Shown here piece after piece: positions 1 to 12,328 of a stretch of 64,000 nt of DNA. The notes below the pieces were generated by a model. It saw only the letters and a program-made list of their open reading frames with translations, made no database searches and was not told the DNA's origin. Each line of letters starts with the position of its first letter. The first letter of the stretch is position 1. The position numbers and the translations under genes are program-made. The stretch covers positions 1 to 64,000 of the forward strand of contig DASXDL010000018.1 of assembly GCA_036490715.1 (NCBI GenBank), written 5' to 3'. This DNA is from FEN-1191 sp036490715 (GTDB taxonomy: Bacteria; Pseudomonadota; Gammaproteobacteria; Steroidobacterales; Steroidobacteraceae).

Positions 1-538
<538 letters not shown>

Positions 539-544
539 ATCACC

Positions 545-1801
545 TCATTGCTTGCCAACCACGATCGCCGCGCCGTCGCGCAGCTGCGGCGGCGGACTAC
601 GCACCACGAAAGTGCCGGCCGCCAGGCCATCGACCAGCCGCAAATCACCGAAGCTCTGTCCGGGGGTCACTCCGCGCTCACGCGCATGCGAGCCATCGAT
701 CACAAACACCAGACTGTGGCCGTCGTGCTCGACGATGGCCGAGGCCGGCACCAGCACTCCGCTCGGGGCGGTGCCAGCCGTGCCCTGTTCCAGGAACGAT
801 ACCCGCACCCCCATGTCCGGCAGGATGCGCGCGTCCTTCTGATCGATGCCGATGCGCACCTTGACGGTCGCCTTGCTGCGATCGGCGGTTGGAATGATGG
901 CAATGACGTGGGCCGGAATGGTCCAGTCAGGATAGGCGTCGAGCACGGCCTGCGCCTTCTGCTCCGGCTGCACGCGGTGGATATAGGCTTCGTTGACGTC
1001 GACCTCGATCTCGAGCGAATCCATGTCGACGATCGTGCCGACCCCGGTGCGAGTGAAGCCGCCGCCGGCCGAGATCGGCGATACGATCTCACCCGGCTGC
1101 GCCGCCTTGGCAATGATCACGCCGGCAAACGGGGCGCGTACCGTGGTGTAGTCGAGCTGCACGCGCGCACCCTGCAGTTCGGCATTGGCCAGATCGACCT
1201 GTCGGTCCTGCGACTGCACCTGCGCCTCGAGCGTGGCCACCTGCGTCTGAGTGGTCTCAAGCGCCTGCTGTGAAACCAGCTTGCGGTCGATCAGATCGGC
1301 GTTGCGCTGGTTGTCGCGTCGCGCCTGCGCCAGCTGCGCCTGGAACTGCAGCAGCAGCGCGCGGGCGGCCGATAGCTGCGCGCGCGCCTGATCGAGCGCG
1401 GCGCGCTGCGCCGAGTCATCCAGCTGCGCCAGCACCTGGCCGGCCTTGACGTGCTCGCCCTCCTCGATCGAGACCGAGGTCAGGGTGCCGGTAATCTGGG
1501 CCGAGACCGTGGCTTCACGCCGCGCGGTGACATAGCCGGTCGCCTGCAGGATCGCGCTCGGCCCGCTGCCACCGCTCGGCGGTGCCGCCTGGGCGCTCTG
1601 TACCTCGATCGGCGCTGTGTGCAGCCACAGGTAGCCGGCAATCGCCGCGCCGATCAGCAGCAGTCCGATCGCGGACCATGCCAGCCAGCGGCGCGATCCT
1701 CCATCCTCGGCTTCGCGCTCGATGCGCAGCTGCTGCAGCAAGTGCGCCTTGCCGGACTCGGCCGGCACGGGTCGATCCCTGGTGTCCACGCGATCATCCA
1801 T
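545..1801 (-). CDS. HlyD/MacA-family efflux RND-type periplasmic adaptor subunit
   Basis: A 418-residue membrane-fusion protein. After a basic N-terminus comes a single membrane anchor (about residues 40-62, LAWSAIGLLLIGAAIAGYLW). A lipoyl half-motif follows (SIEEGEHVKAGQVLAQLDD), then a long alanine/glutamine-rich coiled-coil hairpin, the second lipoyl half (VRAPFAGVIIAKAAQPGEIV) and the beta-barrel domain. This is the MacA-type order. The ATG at 1801 is preferred over an upstream in-frame start at 1840, which would add a 13-residue Cys-containing extension before the polar N-terminus. It is followed after 6 bases by an ABC ATPase, so it likely bridges an inner-membrane MacB-like pump and an outer-membrane channel. 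The substrate is unknown. Confidence 0.9.
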   Translation of the reverse strand: MDDRVDTRDRPVPAESGKAHLLQQLRIEREAEDGGSRRWLAWSAIGLLLIGAAIAGYLWLHTAPIEVQSAQAAPPSGGSGPSAILQATGYVTARREATVSAQITGTLTSVSIEEGEHVKAGQVLAQLDDSAQRAALDQARAQLSAARALLLQFQAQLAQARRDNQRNADLIDRKLVSQQALETTQTQVATLEAQVQSQDRQVDLANAELQGARVQLDYTTVRAPFAGVIIAKAAQPGEIVSPISAGGGFTRTGVGTIVDMDSLEIEVDVNEAYIHRVQPEQKAQAVLDAYPDWTIPAHVIAIIPTADRSKATVKVRIGIDQKDARILPDMGVRVSFLEQGTAGTAPSGVLVPASAIVEHDGHSLVFVIDGSHARERGVTPGQSFGDLRLVDGLAAGTFVVRSPPPQLRDGAAIVVGKQ

Positions 1802-1811
1802 CCTGCGAAAC

Positions 1812-1840
1812 ACATAACACCCGAGTGTTGCAGAAATCAA
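1812..1840 (-). promoter_or_regulatory. Candidate sigma-70 promoter of the efflux operon
   Basis: On the minus strand TTGATT (1840-1835) is separated by 17 bases from TTATGT (1817-1812), about 10 bases before the adaptor ATG at 1801. An AACAC-CCGA-GTGTT inverted repeat (1816-1829) overlaps the spacer and could be an operator. This is inferred from motifs only. Confidence 0.35.
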
Positions 1841-1855
1841 ATGAGCTTGTAATCG
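1828..1855 (+). promoter_or_regulatory. Candidate promoter of mfd
   Basis: TTGCAG (1828-1833) and TAATCG (1850-1855) are separated by 16 bases, upstream of the mfd ATG at 1890. The site overlaps the opposing efflux promoter in the short divergent intergenic region. Only a motif match. Confidence 0.3.
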
Positions 1856-1889
1856 TGGCGCAGGCGTTTAAGCTCGCGCGCTTCCACGC

Positions 1890-5351
<3,462 letters not shown>

Positions 5352-5376
5352 GCGCAGCACCGGGCCTGCCGCCTGC

Positions 5377-5382
5377 TACGAT
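5377..5382 (+). promoter_or_regulatory. -10-like element (TACGAT) close to the csiV start
   Basis: TGC-TACGAT resembles an extended -10 box and ends 10 bases before the ATG at 5393, so initiation here would give an almost leaderless csiV mRNA. No good -35 is visible. It is one of a recurrent set in this window. Confidence 0.35.
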
Positions 5383-5392
5383 AGCCCACACG

Positions 5393-6016
5393 ATGACCCA
5401 CGCTAGAGCGCGCCATGCGACCCTGACCGGGCTGGCATTGCTGACCCTGCTGTCGGCCGCTGTCGCCAGCGACGCCGCGGCGCCCCATCGCCTGGCGCAG
5501 CAGTCCGGCGTGAGTTCCTACATCGTCGAGGTGATCATCTTCCGCGCCTCGAGCGTGCCGTCGAACGAGGACTGGGACGCGGTGCCACCCGGACGCGGCT
5601 TCGGCAGCAACGCCAGCCGCGGCGGCCCGATGCCGCAGGTGCTGAAGATATTGCCCGCGAGCGATTATCGTCTGGGCGCGCTGGAGCAGTCGCTCAAGAC
5701 CAGCGGCGCCTGGCACCCGCTCGCTCATGCCGCCTGGGTGCAGACCGCGGCCAACTGGGGAACCCATGCGGGCATTGACTTGGCCGACGTCGGCATCAAT
5801 TCACCGGCCCTGAGCGGCACGGTGTACCTGGAGCGCGCTCCGATCTACATGCACCTTGGGTTCGAGGTGCACCTGAGCGCCGGGGCGAACTACACCATCC
5901 GCGAGATGCGCAGCGTGCGCTACAACGACAAGCAGTACTTCGATCATCCGGCCTTTGGCGTCATCGCCATGGTGACGCCGGTCAAGCGCGGCGAAACTTC
6001 CGCGCCAGCGCCTTAG
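5393..6016 (+). CDS. csiV: CsiV-family secreted protein
   Basis: 207 residues with a signal peptide (basic start, then LTGLALLTLLSAAVASDAAA). The mature part opens with YIVEVIIFR, the hallmark of the CsiV family, and ends with a predicted beta-rich module containing GTVYLERAPIYMHLGFEV and a YFDHPAFGVIAMVTPV terminus. Family members are periplasmic proteins in gammaproteobacteria, linked to cell-wall functions and described in Vibrio as affecting intestinal colonisation. They commonly sit beside mfd, as here. The precise molecular role is not known. The gene ends convergently with the PAS-GGDEF gene, sharing bases of the stop codons (TTAG). Confidence 0.85.
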   Translation: MTHARARHATLTGLALLTLLSAAVASDAAAPHRLAQQSGVSSYIVEVIIFRASSVPSNEDWDAVPPGRGFGSNASRGGPMPQVLKILPASDYRLGALEQSLKTSGAWHPLAHAAWVQTAANWGTHAGIDLADVGINSPALSGTVYLERAPIYMHLGFEVHLSAGANYTIREMRSVRYNDKQYFDHPAFGVIAMVTPVKRGETSAPAP

Positions 6017-6945
6017 CCGATCTCCTCGCCCTCGGCGATGGCGATGCGCGCATCGCCACTGTCCTTGGCGCGCTTAAGGGCGCGCGTGGCAGCCTGAATA
6101 AGCTGCTCTGCCGATCGCTCAGCGCTCGGCGACAGACTGGCTGCGCCGACGCTGACGGTCACGAACTTCTGACGCAGCGCACGCGGATGATGAATATGCT
6201 GGCCCATGACCTTGCGGGCCACGCCGCCGGCGAACGCCGGCACGCCGGCCAGATCCCCGCCGCGCACCAGCGCGACGATGCAGCCGCCTTCCCAGCGGGC
6301 GACCACGTCGGCGCCGCGCTTGAACGAGGCCCCAATCACGCCGGCCACGCGGCGAATGCAGGCATCGCCCGCCGGCCGCCCGAAGGTATCGTTGTAAACC
6401 CCGAGCTCGTCGATATCGAACATCAGCAAGGTCAGCGGTCGCGCCTCGCGTGCGCCCACCTGCCAGTCATGCTGCAGCAGCTCTTCGAAGTAGGCGCGCG
6501 AGTACAGTCCTGAGAGCCGGTCTTCGCGCAGCCAACTCGGCAGTCCCGGCGCCCGAGTCGTATCAGCGCGTTCCTGTTCGCCGACGTTGCGGTGAAATCC
6601 GACGATGTGTGTGACCACGCCGTCGGCGCCGCGCATTGGCTGGATCACGACTTCGTTCCAGAACTGACTGCCGTCCTTGCGGTAATTGCGCAGCAACGCC
6701 CGGCAGCTGTCACCGCGCGCAATGGCTTCACGCAGTTTGCCGCGACCCTGCTGGTCGCGATCGGCGCCCTGCAGGCGCCTCAGGTCCTGCCCGAGCAGCT
6801 CTTCGCGCGGATAACCGGTCAAGCGCACAAATGCCGCATTGGCATACACCACCGGCTGATCGGTCTGGCCGGCGCCGCAGATGACGATGCCTTCAGGAGC
6901 TGCGTCCAGCACCCCGTGTAGAAATTCGACCGACCACTCTCCCAT
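6013..6945 (-). CDS. PAS domain protein with degenerate GGDEF domain
   Basis: 310 residues. An LOV-like PAS domain (about 5-130) contains YANAAFVRLTGYPREELLGQ and FWNEVVIQPMRG. It lacks the photoreactive NCRFLQ cysteine motif; the equivalent stretch reads QDLRRLQGAD. A GGDEF-type domain follows (LSGLYSRAYFEELL, then LTLLMFDIDELGVYNDTFG). Where an active diguanylate cyclase has GG(D/E)EF this protein reads WEGGCIVAL, so cyclase activity is unlikely and it may act as a c-di-GMP/GTP-binding or protein-interaction module. The ATG at 6945, 5 bases after the nagZ stop, is chosen; the open frame extends upstream inside nagZ but that part looks like shadow. Last gene of the lepA operon. Confidence 0.8.
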   Translation of the reverse strand: MGEWSVEFLHGVLDAAPEGIVICGAGQTDQPVVYANAAFVRLTGYPREELLGQDLRRLQGADRDQQGRGKLREAIARGDSCRALLRNYRKDGSQFWNEVVIQPMRGADGVVTHIVGFHRNVGEQERADTTRAPGLPSWLREDRLSGLYSRAYFEELLQHDWQVGAREARPLTLLMFDIDELGVYNDTFGRPAGDACIRRVAGVIGASFKRGADVVARWEGGCIVALVRGGDLAGVPAFAGGVARKVMGQHIHHPRALRQKFVTVSVGAASLSPSAERSAEQLIQAATRALKRAKDSGDARIAIAEGEEIG

Positions 6946-6950
6946 TGTTC

Positions 6951-8021
6951 TTATGTGCCTCCTGCATCGGCGTCCTCGGGCTTGAAGTTCAGCTCCGGGG
7001 GTGGCGAAGCGCTCAGTCGCAGCCATTCTCGCGCGCTTTGCCAGGCGGCGGAAGCCGTCAACGCATCGAACGCATACTGCCGGCGACCGCGCATGCGCAC
7101 CAGGCGCAGCTGCGCGGCCGGATCGACCGGTACTCGCAGCCTGTCCACGAGCCACTCGGCCCCGGGGCGGTCATTGCACAGCGGCAGCACGTCGCAGCCG
7201 GCGGCCAGTGCTCGCTCGGCGCGCTGTTGCAGATCGCCCATGGCGGCCGCACCGGCCATGCTCAGGTCGTCCGCGAACACCAGGCCGCCAAATCCGAGGC
7301 CGGTGCGCAGCTCGCGCTGGATCCAGCGACTGGAAAAACTCGCCGGCAGCGGATCCACCGCCTGGTACAGCACGTGCGCCACCATTACCGCCGGTAGCCC
7401 ATTGGCAATCAGGCGGCGATACGGCAACAGGTCGTCATCCATGTCGATCAGCTCGCGCCGGTCGACCGGCAACGCCAGGTGCGAATCGGCCACGACCGCG
7501 CCGTGACCGGGAAAGTGCTTGGCGGTGGCCGCCATGCCGGCATCGCGCATGCCGTGCATGTACGCGATCGCCAGCTGCGCCACCGGCTCGGCGCGTGCGT
7601 GAAACGCCCGATCACCGATGATCTCAGACAATCCGTAGTCCAGATCGACACAGGGCGCAAACGAAAAGTCCAGGCCGCAGGCCAGCAGCTCGGCGGCCAT
7701 CAGCCAGCCGAGCGCGCGCGCCATCGCTAGGCCGCGCTGCGGGTCGGCATCGAACGCATGGCCGATCCGGCGCAGCGGCGGCAACGCGGAGAAACCGGAG
7801 CGGAAACGCTGCACCCGCCCGCCCTCGTGGTCGACCGCGACCAGTAGCGCCGGACTGCGTATCGACTGGATGTCCGCGACCAGTCGCTGCAGCTGCGCTG
7901 GATCGGCGTAGTTGCGCGTGAACAGCAGCACGCTGCCGACCAGCGGATGCGATAGCAGCTCGCGGTCGGCTGCGGTCAGCTGGGTACCGGCGACATCGAG
8001 CATCAGTGGACCCAGACTCAT
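6951..8021 (-). CDS. nagZ: Beta-N-acetylhexosaminidase NagZ
   Basis: 356 residues, glycoside hydrolase family 3. This cytoplasmic enzyme removes N-acetylglucosamine from anhydromuropeptides during peptidoglycan recycling. Visible motifs are VAVDHEGGRVQRF, the mobile-loop KHFPGHGAVVADSHLALP holding the acid/base His-Asp pair, and FADDLSM with the candidate nucleophile at residue 251 or 252. The start overlaps the upstream CYTH gene by an ATGA junction, indicating translational coupling. Its place at the end of the lepA operon, near cell-envelope and RNA-processing genes, is a common gammaproteobacterial arrangement. Confidence 0.97.
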   Translation of the reverse strand: MSLGPLMLDVAGTQLTAADRELLSHPLVGSVLLFTRNYADPAQLQRLVADIQSIRSPALLVAVDHEGGRVQRFRSGFSALPPLRRIGHAFDADPQRGLAMARALGWLMAAELLACGLDFSFAPCVDLDYGLSEIIGDRAFHARAEPVAQLAIAYMHGMRDAGMAATAKHFPGHGAVVADSHLALPVDRRELIDMDDDLLPYRRLIANGLPAVMVAHVLYQAVDPLPASFSSRWIQRELRTGLGFGGLVFADDLSMAGAAAMGDLQQRAERALAAGCDVLPLCNDRPGAEWLVDRLRVPVDPAAQLRLVRMRGRRQYAFDALTASAAWQSAREWLRLSASPPPELNFKPEDADAGGT

Positions 8022-8518
8022 CGATGCTCCGGTTGGTTTTCCGGCCAGTCACGAAACGGTCGCTGCGCCAGCCGGATGTTGTAGTAGCGCTCGTCGTGAG
8101 TCACCTCCGGACCGAGCCACGGCGGTCGCGCAAAGCCGGCATCCTCCGAATCGAGCTCCAGTTCGGCGATCACCAAGCCGGCGTTGTCGCCCAGGAACTC
8201 GTCGATCTCCCACTCATGGCCCTGGTAGGCGACGATGTGACGCCACTTCTCGATGTGCCCGCCCTGGCAAAGGCGCTCGAGCATCTCATCGGCGTCCGAG
8301 GCCGGGATTGCGACTTCGTATTCATCGCGGCTCATGCCCGCGGCCATCGACTTCACCGACAACCAGCCGCGATCGTCGGCCAGGCGCACCCGCACCGAAG
8401 CCCGTGGCGTATTGGCGATGTAGCCTTGTCGCAGACGCGATTTGCGCGACACCGCGGCGCGCCAGCCCGGGTCGGACAGGCGGAATTTACGTTCGATTTC
8501 AGTGGCCAACGACGGCAT
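8018..8518 (-). CDS. CYTH domain protein (inorganic triphosphatase/class IV cyclase-like)
   Basis: 166 residues beginning almost directly with EIERKF, the ExExK signature of the CYTH fold that binds triphosphates and two metal ions. Further family features are the alternating charged strands RVRLADDRGWLSVKS, EYEVAIP and the acidic WEIDEFLGDNAGLVIAELEL strand pair. Short stand-alone bacterial CYTH proteins are most often tripolyphosphatases; a class IV adenylate cyclase is a less likely alternative. It overlaps the end of rlmD by 20 bases and nagZ by 4, so it is part of the same operon. The ATG at 8518 is used; a TTG three codons later is possible. Confidence 0.87.
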   Translation of the reverse strand: MPSLATEIERKFRLSDPGWRAAVSRKSRLRQGYIANTPRASVRVRLADDRGWLSVKSMAAGMSRDEYEVAIPASDADEMLERLCQGGHIEKWRHIVAYQGHEWEIDEFLGDNAGLVIAELELDSEDAGFARPPWLGPEVTHDERYYNIRLAQRPFRDWPENQPEHR

Positions 8519-9671
8519 CCTGCGGCGCCAGCAGCGCCATCGACTCGACGTGAGCCGTATGCGGAAACATATCGACCACGCCGGCGGCGAGCAATGTGAA
8601 TCGGTGCTCTCGCATCAGTACGCCAACGTCGCGCGCCAGGCTCTCCGGTTCGCAGGCGATGTACAGCAGCCGCCGCGGCGCAAGGGCCGCGATCCGCGCC
8701 AGCTGAGCCGCCGCGCCGACGCGTGGCGGATCCAGCAGCACGTGGCTGTAGCGGCGCGGCGGCCAGACCGCCGACGCCGACGACAGATCGGCACAGAAGA
8801 ACTCGGCGTTGTCCAGGCCGTTGCGATGCGCGTTGGCGCGTGCCCGCTGCACCAGTCCCGGATCGCCCTCGATGCCGACCACGTGGCTGGCACGGCGCGC
8901 CAGTGGCAGTGAGAAATTGCCCAGGCCGCAGTACAGATCGAGCACGCTCGAGCCGGCATCGAGCTGCAGCAGCTCGCGCGCCTGAGTTACCAATGCGCGA
9001 TTGACATCGCCATTGACCTGGATGAAATCGGTCGGCAGAAAGTCGATCTCGATCTGCGACTGCGGCAGGCGGTAGAACAGCCGCGGCGGCGGCTCGCTCA
9101 GGCTGCGCACGCTGTTCAGATCACCACTCTGCAGATACAGGCGCACCGGGTGGCGGGCCTCGAATTCGCGCAGCAGCGCCTCATCAGCCACGCTCGGAGC
9201 ATCGAGCACGCGCAATACCAGTGCGGTGGTGGCATCGCCCGCCGCCACCTCGATCTGTGGCAGCCGTTCGCGGATCGACAGCTGCTCGATCAGCGCCGCC
9301 AGCGGCTCGAGCAGCGCATCGATCGGGTCGGCAAGCACCTCGCAACGCTTCAGGTCCGCGATCAGGCGCGCGCGGCGCTCGCGAAAGCCCACCAGCACGC
9401 GCTGCTTGCGGTGCACGTATTTCACCCCGAGCCGGGCCCGCCGCCGGTAACCCCAGGCCGGGCTCTCGATCGGTGGCAGCCAGCGCGACGGCGTCGCCTG
9501 GGCCAGCTGCTCGAGTGCCTCGCGCAGGCGCTGCTGCTTGCTGCGCAGTTGGGCAGCGCTTGTCAGGTGCTGCATCGAGCAGCCGCCGCACACACCGAAA
9601 TGCGCACAGCGCGGGGCGGCCTGATCGGCAGCATCGGGCACGACCGCGATCGCGCCGTCAGCGGCACTCAC
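8499..9671 (-). CDS. rlmD: 23S rRNA (uracil-5-)-methyltransferase RlmD (RumA-like), short N-terminus
   Basis: 390 residues. Class I SAM-dependent RNA m5U methyltransferase with an N-terminal Fe-S motif (CAHFGVCGGC plus a later Cys in LKRCEV), the SAM-binding DLYCGLGNFSLPLA, LLDPPR and a catalytic-cysteine region YIACEPESLARD. The usual form there is CNPxTLARD, so two positions differ while the Cys is kept. It ends with the family MFPHTAHVESMALL. The N-terminal TRAM domain of E. coli RlmD is missing: only about 20 residues precede the first cluster Cys. The GTG start at 9671 makes a GTGA overlap with the upstream gene, which supports the short form. Confidence 0.9.
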   Translation of the reverse strand: MSAADGAIAVVPDAADQAAPRCAHFGVCGGCSMQHLTSAAQLRSKQQRLREALEQLAQATPSRWLPPIESPAWGYRRRARLGVKYVHRKQRVLVGFRERRARLIADLKRCEVLADPIDALLEPLAALIEQLSIRERLPQIEVAAGDATTALVLRVLDAPSVADEALLREFEARHPVRLYLQSGDLNSVRSLSEPPPRLFYRLPQSQIEIDFLPTDFIQVNGDVNRALVTQARELLQLDAGSSVLDLYCGLGNFSLPLARRASHVVGIEGDPGLVQRARANAHRNGLDNAEFFCADLSSASAVWPPRRYSHVLLDPPRVGAAAQLARIAALAPRRLLYIACEPESLARDVGVLMREHRFTLLAAGVVDMFPHTAHVESMALLAPQDAVVGH

Positions 9672-10444
9672 GTCGGTGAATCCCAGGCCTGCAAAAACGC
9701 GGCGTGCTGTGGTTCGCTCGAGGCGCGCAGCAACGCGCGCACGCGCTCCAGTTCAGCGGCCAGACCGGCCTGGTCGTAGCGGCCGCGCAGGTACTGGAAG
9801 CGCAGGTAGATCAGATAGGTATTGAGCACATCGGTCTCACAGTACTGGCGCACCTGCGCCAGCCGGCCGCCGAGGTAAGCATCCCAAACCTGGTCGCCCG
9901 AGAAGCCCAGCTTGCCTGGAAAACCCAATAGTGCCGCCACGTCGGCCAGCCCGGCGCGGGCCCGCCCCTGGAAGCCTGCCAGCACGTCCATCAGATCGAG
10001 GTGCCGCCAATGAAAGCGACTGAGGTAATTGTTGTAGCGAAACGCCGTGTCCTCATCGCCGGTCTCCCAGTAGCGCGTCGCCTGCACGCCGGCCTTGAGC
10101 GATCGATACTGCAGCACCGGCAGATCAAAGCCGCCGCCATTCCACGACACCAGATCGGGAGAATACTTGTCGATGCCTTCGAAGAAGCGGCTAAGAAGCT
10201 CGGCTTCGCTCGATTGCAAGTCACCCAGACTCCAGAGCTTGAGCTGCTCGCGGCTGCGCAGCAGGCAGGCGATCGCCACTACGCGCTGCTGGATATGGGG
10301 CAGAAAGTCGCTACCGGTCGCGGCACGCTGGCGCGCAAACATGGCCTTGGCCACCGCGGCATCCTCCAGGCCGGCCAGACCGTACAGCTGCCGGCCGAGC
10401 TCGACGTCCGGTACGGTCTCGATATCGAACACCAGGCAGTTCAT
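9668..10444 (-). CDS. PolB-like 3'-5' exonuclease domain protein
   Basis: 258 residues of the DEDD exonuclease superfamily, 'predicted 3'-5' exonuclease, PolB-like' group. ExoI motif FDIETVPD carries the first Asp/Glu pair (D7, E9), ExoII is LVSWNGGGFDLPVLQYR, and ExoIII is RQYCETDVLNTYLIYLR. The specific substrate of these stand-alone proteins is unclear; they are presumed DNA or RNA exonucleases involved in repair or processing. Joined by 4-base overlaps to acpS upstream and rlmD downstream in the lepA operon. Confidence 0.88.
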   Translation of the reverse strand: MNCLVFDIETVPDVELGRQLYGLAGLEDAAVAKAMFARQRAATGSDFLPHIQQRVVAIACLLRSREQLKLWSLGDLQSSEAELLSRFFEGIDKYSPDLVSWNGGGFDLPVLQYRSLKAGVQATRYWETGDEDTAFRYNNYLSRFHWRHLDLMDVLAGFQGRARAGLADVAALLGFPGKLGFSGDQVWDAYLGGRLAQVRQYCETDVLNTYLIYLRFQYLRGRYDQAGLAAELERVRALLRASSEPQHAAFLQAWDSPT

Positions 10445-10857
10445 CGACGCCGCGCCGTACGCTTGGCCGGCGCGCGCCGGGCCTGCAGCAATACCGCCAC
10501 CGCGACCACCAGCCCGGCCTCATCGGTCAAGGTGATGTGGCCGTCGCCGACCCCGAGTCGCCGGCGCAGGCGCTCGCCGCGCGCTGAGTAGATCACTTCC
10601 GGTTTGCCCCAGGCGTTTTGCACCACGCCGATGTCGCGGATCCAGATGCCGTGGGCGAAGCCGGTGCCCATGGCCTTGGCGATCGCCTCCTTGGCGGCAA
10701 AGCGCATCGCCAAAAAGCGCTCCGGCCGCCCGCTGCGTTCGAACTGGGCACGCTCCTGCGGCAGCAGCAGACGCTCAATCAGGCGCTCGCCGAAGCGCGC
10801 GTAGCTCGCGTGCATGCGCTGCGCCTCCAGCACATCGATGCCGATGCCGAAGATCAT
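10441..10857 (-). CDS. acpS: Holo-[acyl-carrier-protein] synthase AcpS
   Basis: 138 residues, the size of the small AcpS-type phosphopantetheinyl transferases that load 4'-phosphopantetheine onto fatty-acid ACP. Motifs are GIGIDVLEAQRM at the N-terminus with the metal-binding Asp, RFAAKEAIAKAMGTGF with the Glu/Lys pair, and HITLTDEAGLVVAVAVLL at the end. The ATG at 10857 overlaps the pdxJ stop (ATGA), as acpS follows pdxJ in many gammaproteobacteria. A longer open frame upstream overlaps pdxJ completely and is rejected. The C-terminal RRAPAKRTARRR tail is unusually basic. Might also serve the pigment-cluster ACPs. Confidence 0.97.
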   Translation of the reverse strand: MIFGIGIDVLEAQRMHASYARFGERLIERLLLPQERAQFERSGRPERFLAMRFAAKEAIAKAMGTGFAHGIWIRDIGVVQNAWGKPEVIYSARGERLRRRLGVGDGHITLTDEAGLVVAVAVLLQARRAPAKRTARRR

Positions 10858-11585
10858 CTGCGGGCAGCCAGCAGCAGCGCCTTCATCGCGCCGACCGCAG
10901 CCGCCAGGCCGTCGAACAGCGCGCGCGCAATGATGGCGTGACCGATGTTGAGCTCGACGATTTCGCTGATCGCGGCCACCGGCGTCACGTTGTGATAGTT
11001 CAAGCCGTGCCCGGCGTGCACTTCGAGGCCGCGGCCGGCCGCGAGGCGCGCGCCCTCGCGCAGCCGTTCGAACTCGCGCGCCTGCGCCGCGCCGCTGCTG
11101 TCGGCGTACTGCCCGGTGTGCAGTTCGATCGCCGGCACGCGCGCGGCCGCGGCCGCCTCGATCTGCGCGGCATCGGCGTCGATGAACAGTGCCACGCGGA
11201 TGCCGGCTGCGGCCAGGCGCGCGCACTGTTCGCGCAGCGATGCGCCGGCACTCACCACATCCAGACCGCCCTCGGTGGTCAGTTCCGCGCGCCGCTCCGG
11301 CACCAGGCAGCAGTCGGCCGGCCGCACGCCGCAGGCGAACTCGATCATGGCCGGCGTAGCGGCCATCTCCAGATTCATGCGCGTCTGCAGCACCCCGGCG
11401 AGCAGCTGCACGTCGCGCTCCTGAATGTGGCGCCGATCCTCGCGCAGATGCAGCGTAATGTTGTCAGCGCCGGCGGCCTCGGCCAGCAACGCGGCCTGCA
11501 CCGGTTCCGGGTAGCGCGTGTGGCGCTGCTGACGCAGCGTGGCGACGTGGTCGATGTTCAGACCGAGGGCGATGGGCGATGGCAT
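10854..11585 (-). CDS. pdxJ: Pyridoxine 5'-phosphate synthase PdxJ
   Basis: 243 residues, full length. Condenses 1-deoxyxylulose-5-phosphate with 3-amino-2-oxopropyl phosphate in de novo vitamin B6 synthesis. The TIM-barrel family motifs are clear: LGLNIDHVATLRQQRHTRYP, ITLHLREDRRHIQERD with catalytic His/Arg, CLVPERRAELTTEGGLDV, ELHTGQYAD and GHGLNYHNV. Tightly packed between recO and acpS with ATGA overlaps on both sides, in the order classically seen as rnc-era-recO-pdxJ-acpS. Confidence 0.98.
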   Translation of the reverse strand: MPSPIALGLNIDHVATLRQQRHTRYPEPVQAALLAEAAGADNITLHLREDRRHIQERDVQLLAGVLQTRMNLEMAATPAMIEFACGVRPADCCLVPERRAELTTEGGLDVVSAGASLREQCARLAAAGIRVALFIDADAAQIEAAAAARVPAIELHTGQYADSSGAAQAREFERLREGARLAAGRGLEVHAGHGLNYHNVTPVAAISEIVELNIGHAIIARALFDGLAAAVGAMKALLLAARR

Positions 11586-12328
11586 CAGCGACTGCGCTCC
11601 CGGCGCGGATAGTTTCGCAGCGATCTTGCCACGACGCGGGTGGTGAGCGTTCGGCCGTCAAGGCAGTGATCGAGCGCGGCACGCATCAGCACCCGGGCCT
11701 GCTGCAACTCGCGGTCGTCTTCGAGGCCGGCATCCCGCGCCAGGCGCTGCAGCACGCCGCCGCCGATCGCTCCGGCGCTGTCGGGCGCGGCGATCACGAA
11801 TCCATGCACGCCCGGCTGAAACTGGTAGAACGCATCGCCCCGCACTGGATCGCCGGTGTCAGCCTCCGCCGCCAGGTTGAGGCCGTAGCCGATCAGATCC
11901 AGCAACCGCGCCTCGAACCGCCGCAGCGCCGGATCGGGCGCTGCCGCCGAGCGCAATTGCGCCAGCGTGTCCTGGTAGCGGTCGAACAGTTCCGGATAGG
12001 GGTCGTGCGGCGTCAGCAGCTTGAGCAGCAGCTCGTTGAGATAAAAACCGCTCATCAGGCGCGCGGCCGGCAATGGCGGCTCGCCGTCCGCCGGCTCGGC
12101 GCCGGTCAGCTGCGCGGCCTCGCCGCGCCCGCTCCAGGACAGCAGCAGCGCCGCGAACGGCTGCAGCAGGCCAAAGCGCGGGCGCGGACCGCGGGCGGCG
12201 CGGGCGAAGGTCGTCAGCCGGCCGTAGTCGCGCGCGAATAGCTCGACGATCAGGCTGCTGTCGCGAAACGGCCGCTGATGTAGTACGTAACCCTTGGCCA
12301 GCTGCACCCGCTGCGCCGCCCGGCTCAT
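11585..12328 (-). CDS. recO: DNA repair protein RecO
   Basis: 247 residues. RecO works with RecR and RecF to load RecA on SSB-coated DNA. The N-terminal OB-fold segment YVLHQRPFRDSSLIVELFARDYGRL is characteristic, followed by the helical domain FYLNELLLKLLTPHDPYPELFDRY. The C-terminal segment shows no four-Cys zinc finger, usual for gammaproteobacterial RecO. The ATG at 12328 overlaps the era stop (ATGA); an upstream in-frame start at 12391 would overlap era by 67 bases and is not favoured. Confidence 0.95.
   Translation of the reverse strand: MSRAAQRVQLAKGYVLHQRPFRDSSLIVELFARDYGRLTTFARAARGPRPRFGLLQPFAALLLSWSGRGEAAQLTGAEPADGEPPLPAARLMSGFYLNELLLKLLTPHDPYPELFDRYQDTLAQLRSAAAPDPALRRFEARLLDLIGYGLNLAAEADTGDPVRGDAFYQFQPGVHGFVIAAPDSAGAIGGGVLQRLARDAGLEDDRELQQARVLMRAALDHCLDGRTLTTRVVARSLRNYPRRERSR

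Noticed and set aside
10858..11226. N-terminal extension of the acpS frame through pdxJ
   Set aside because: The extension is Arg/Gly-rich shadow; the ATGA junction at 10857 gives a normal AcpS start.
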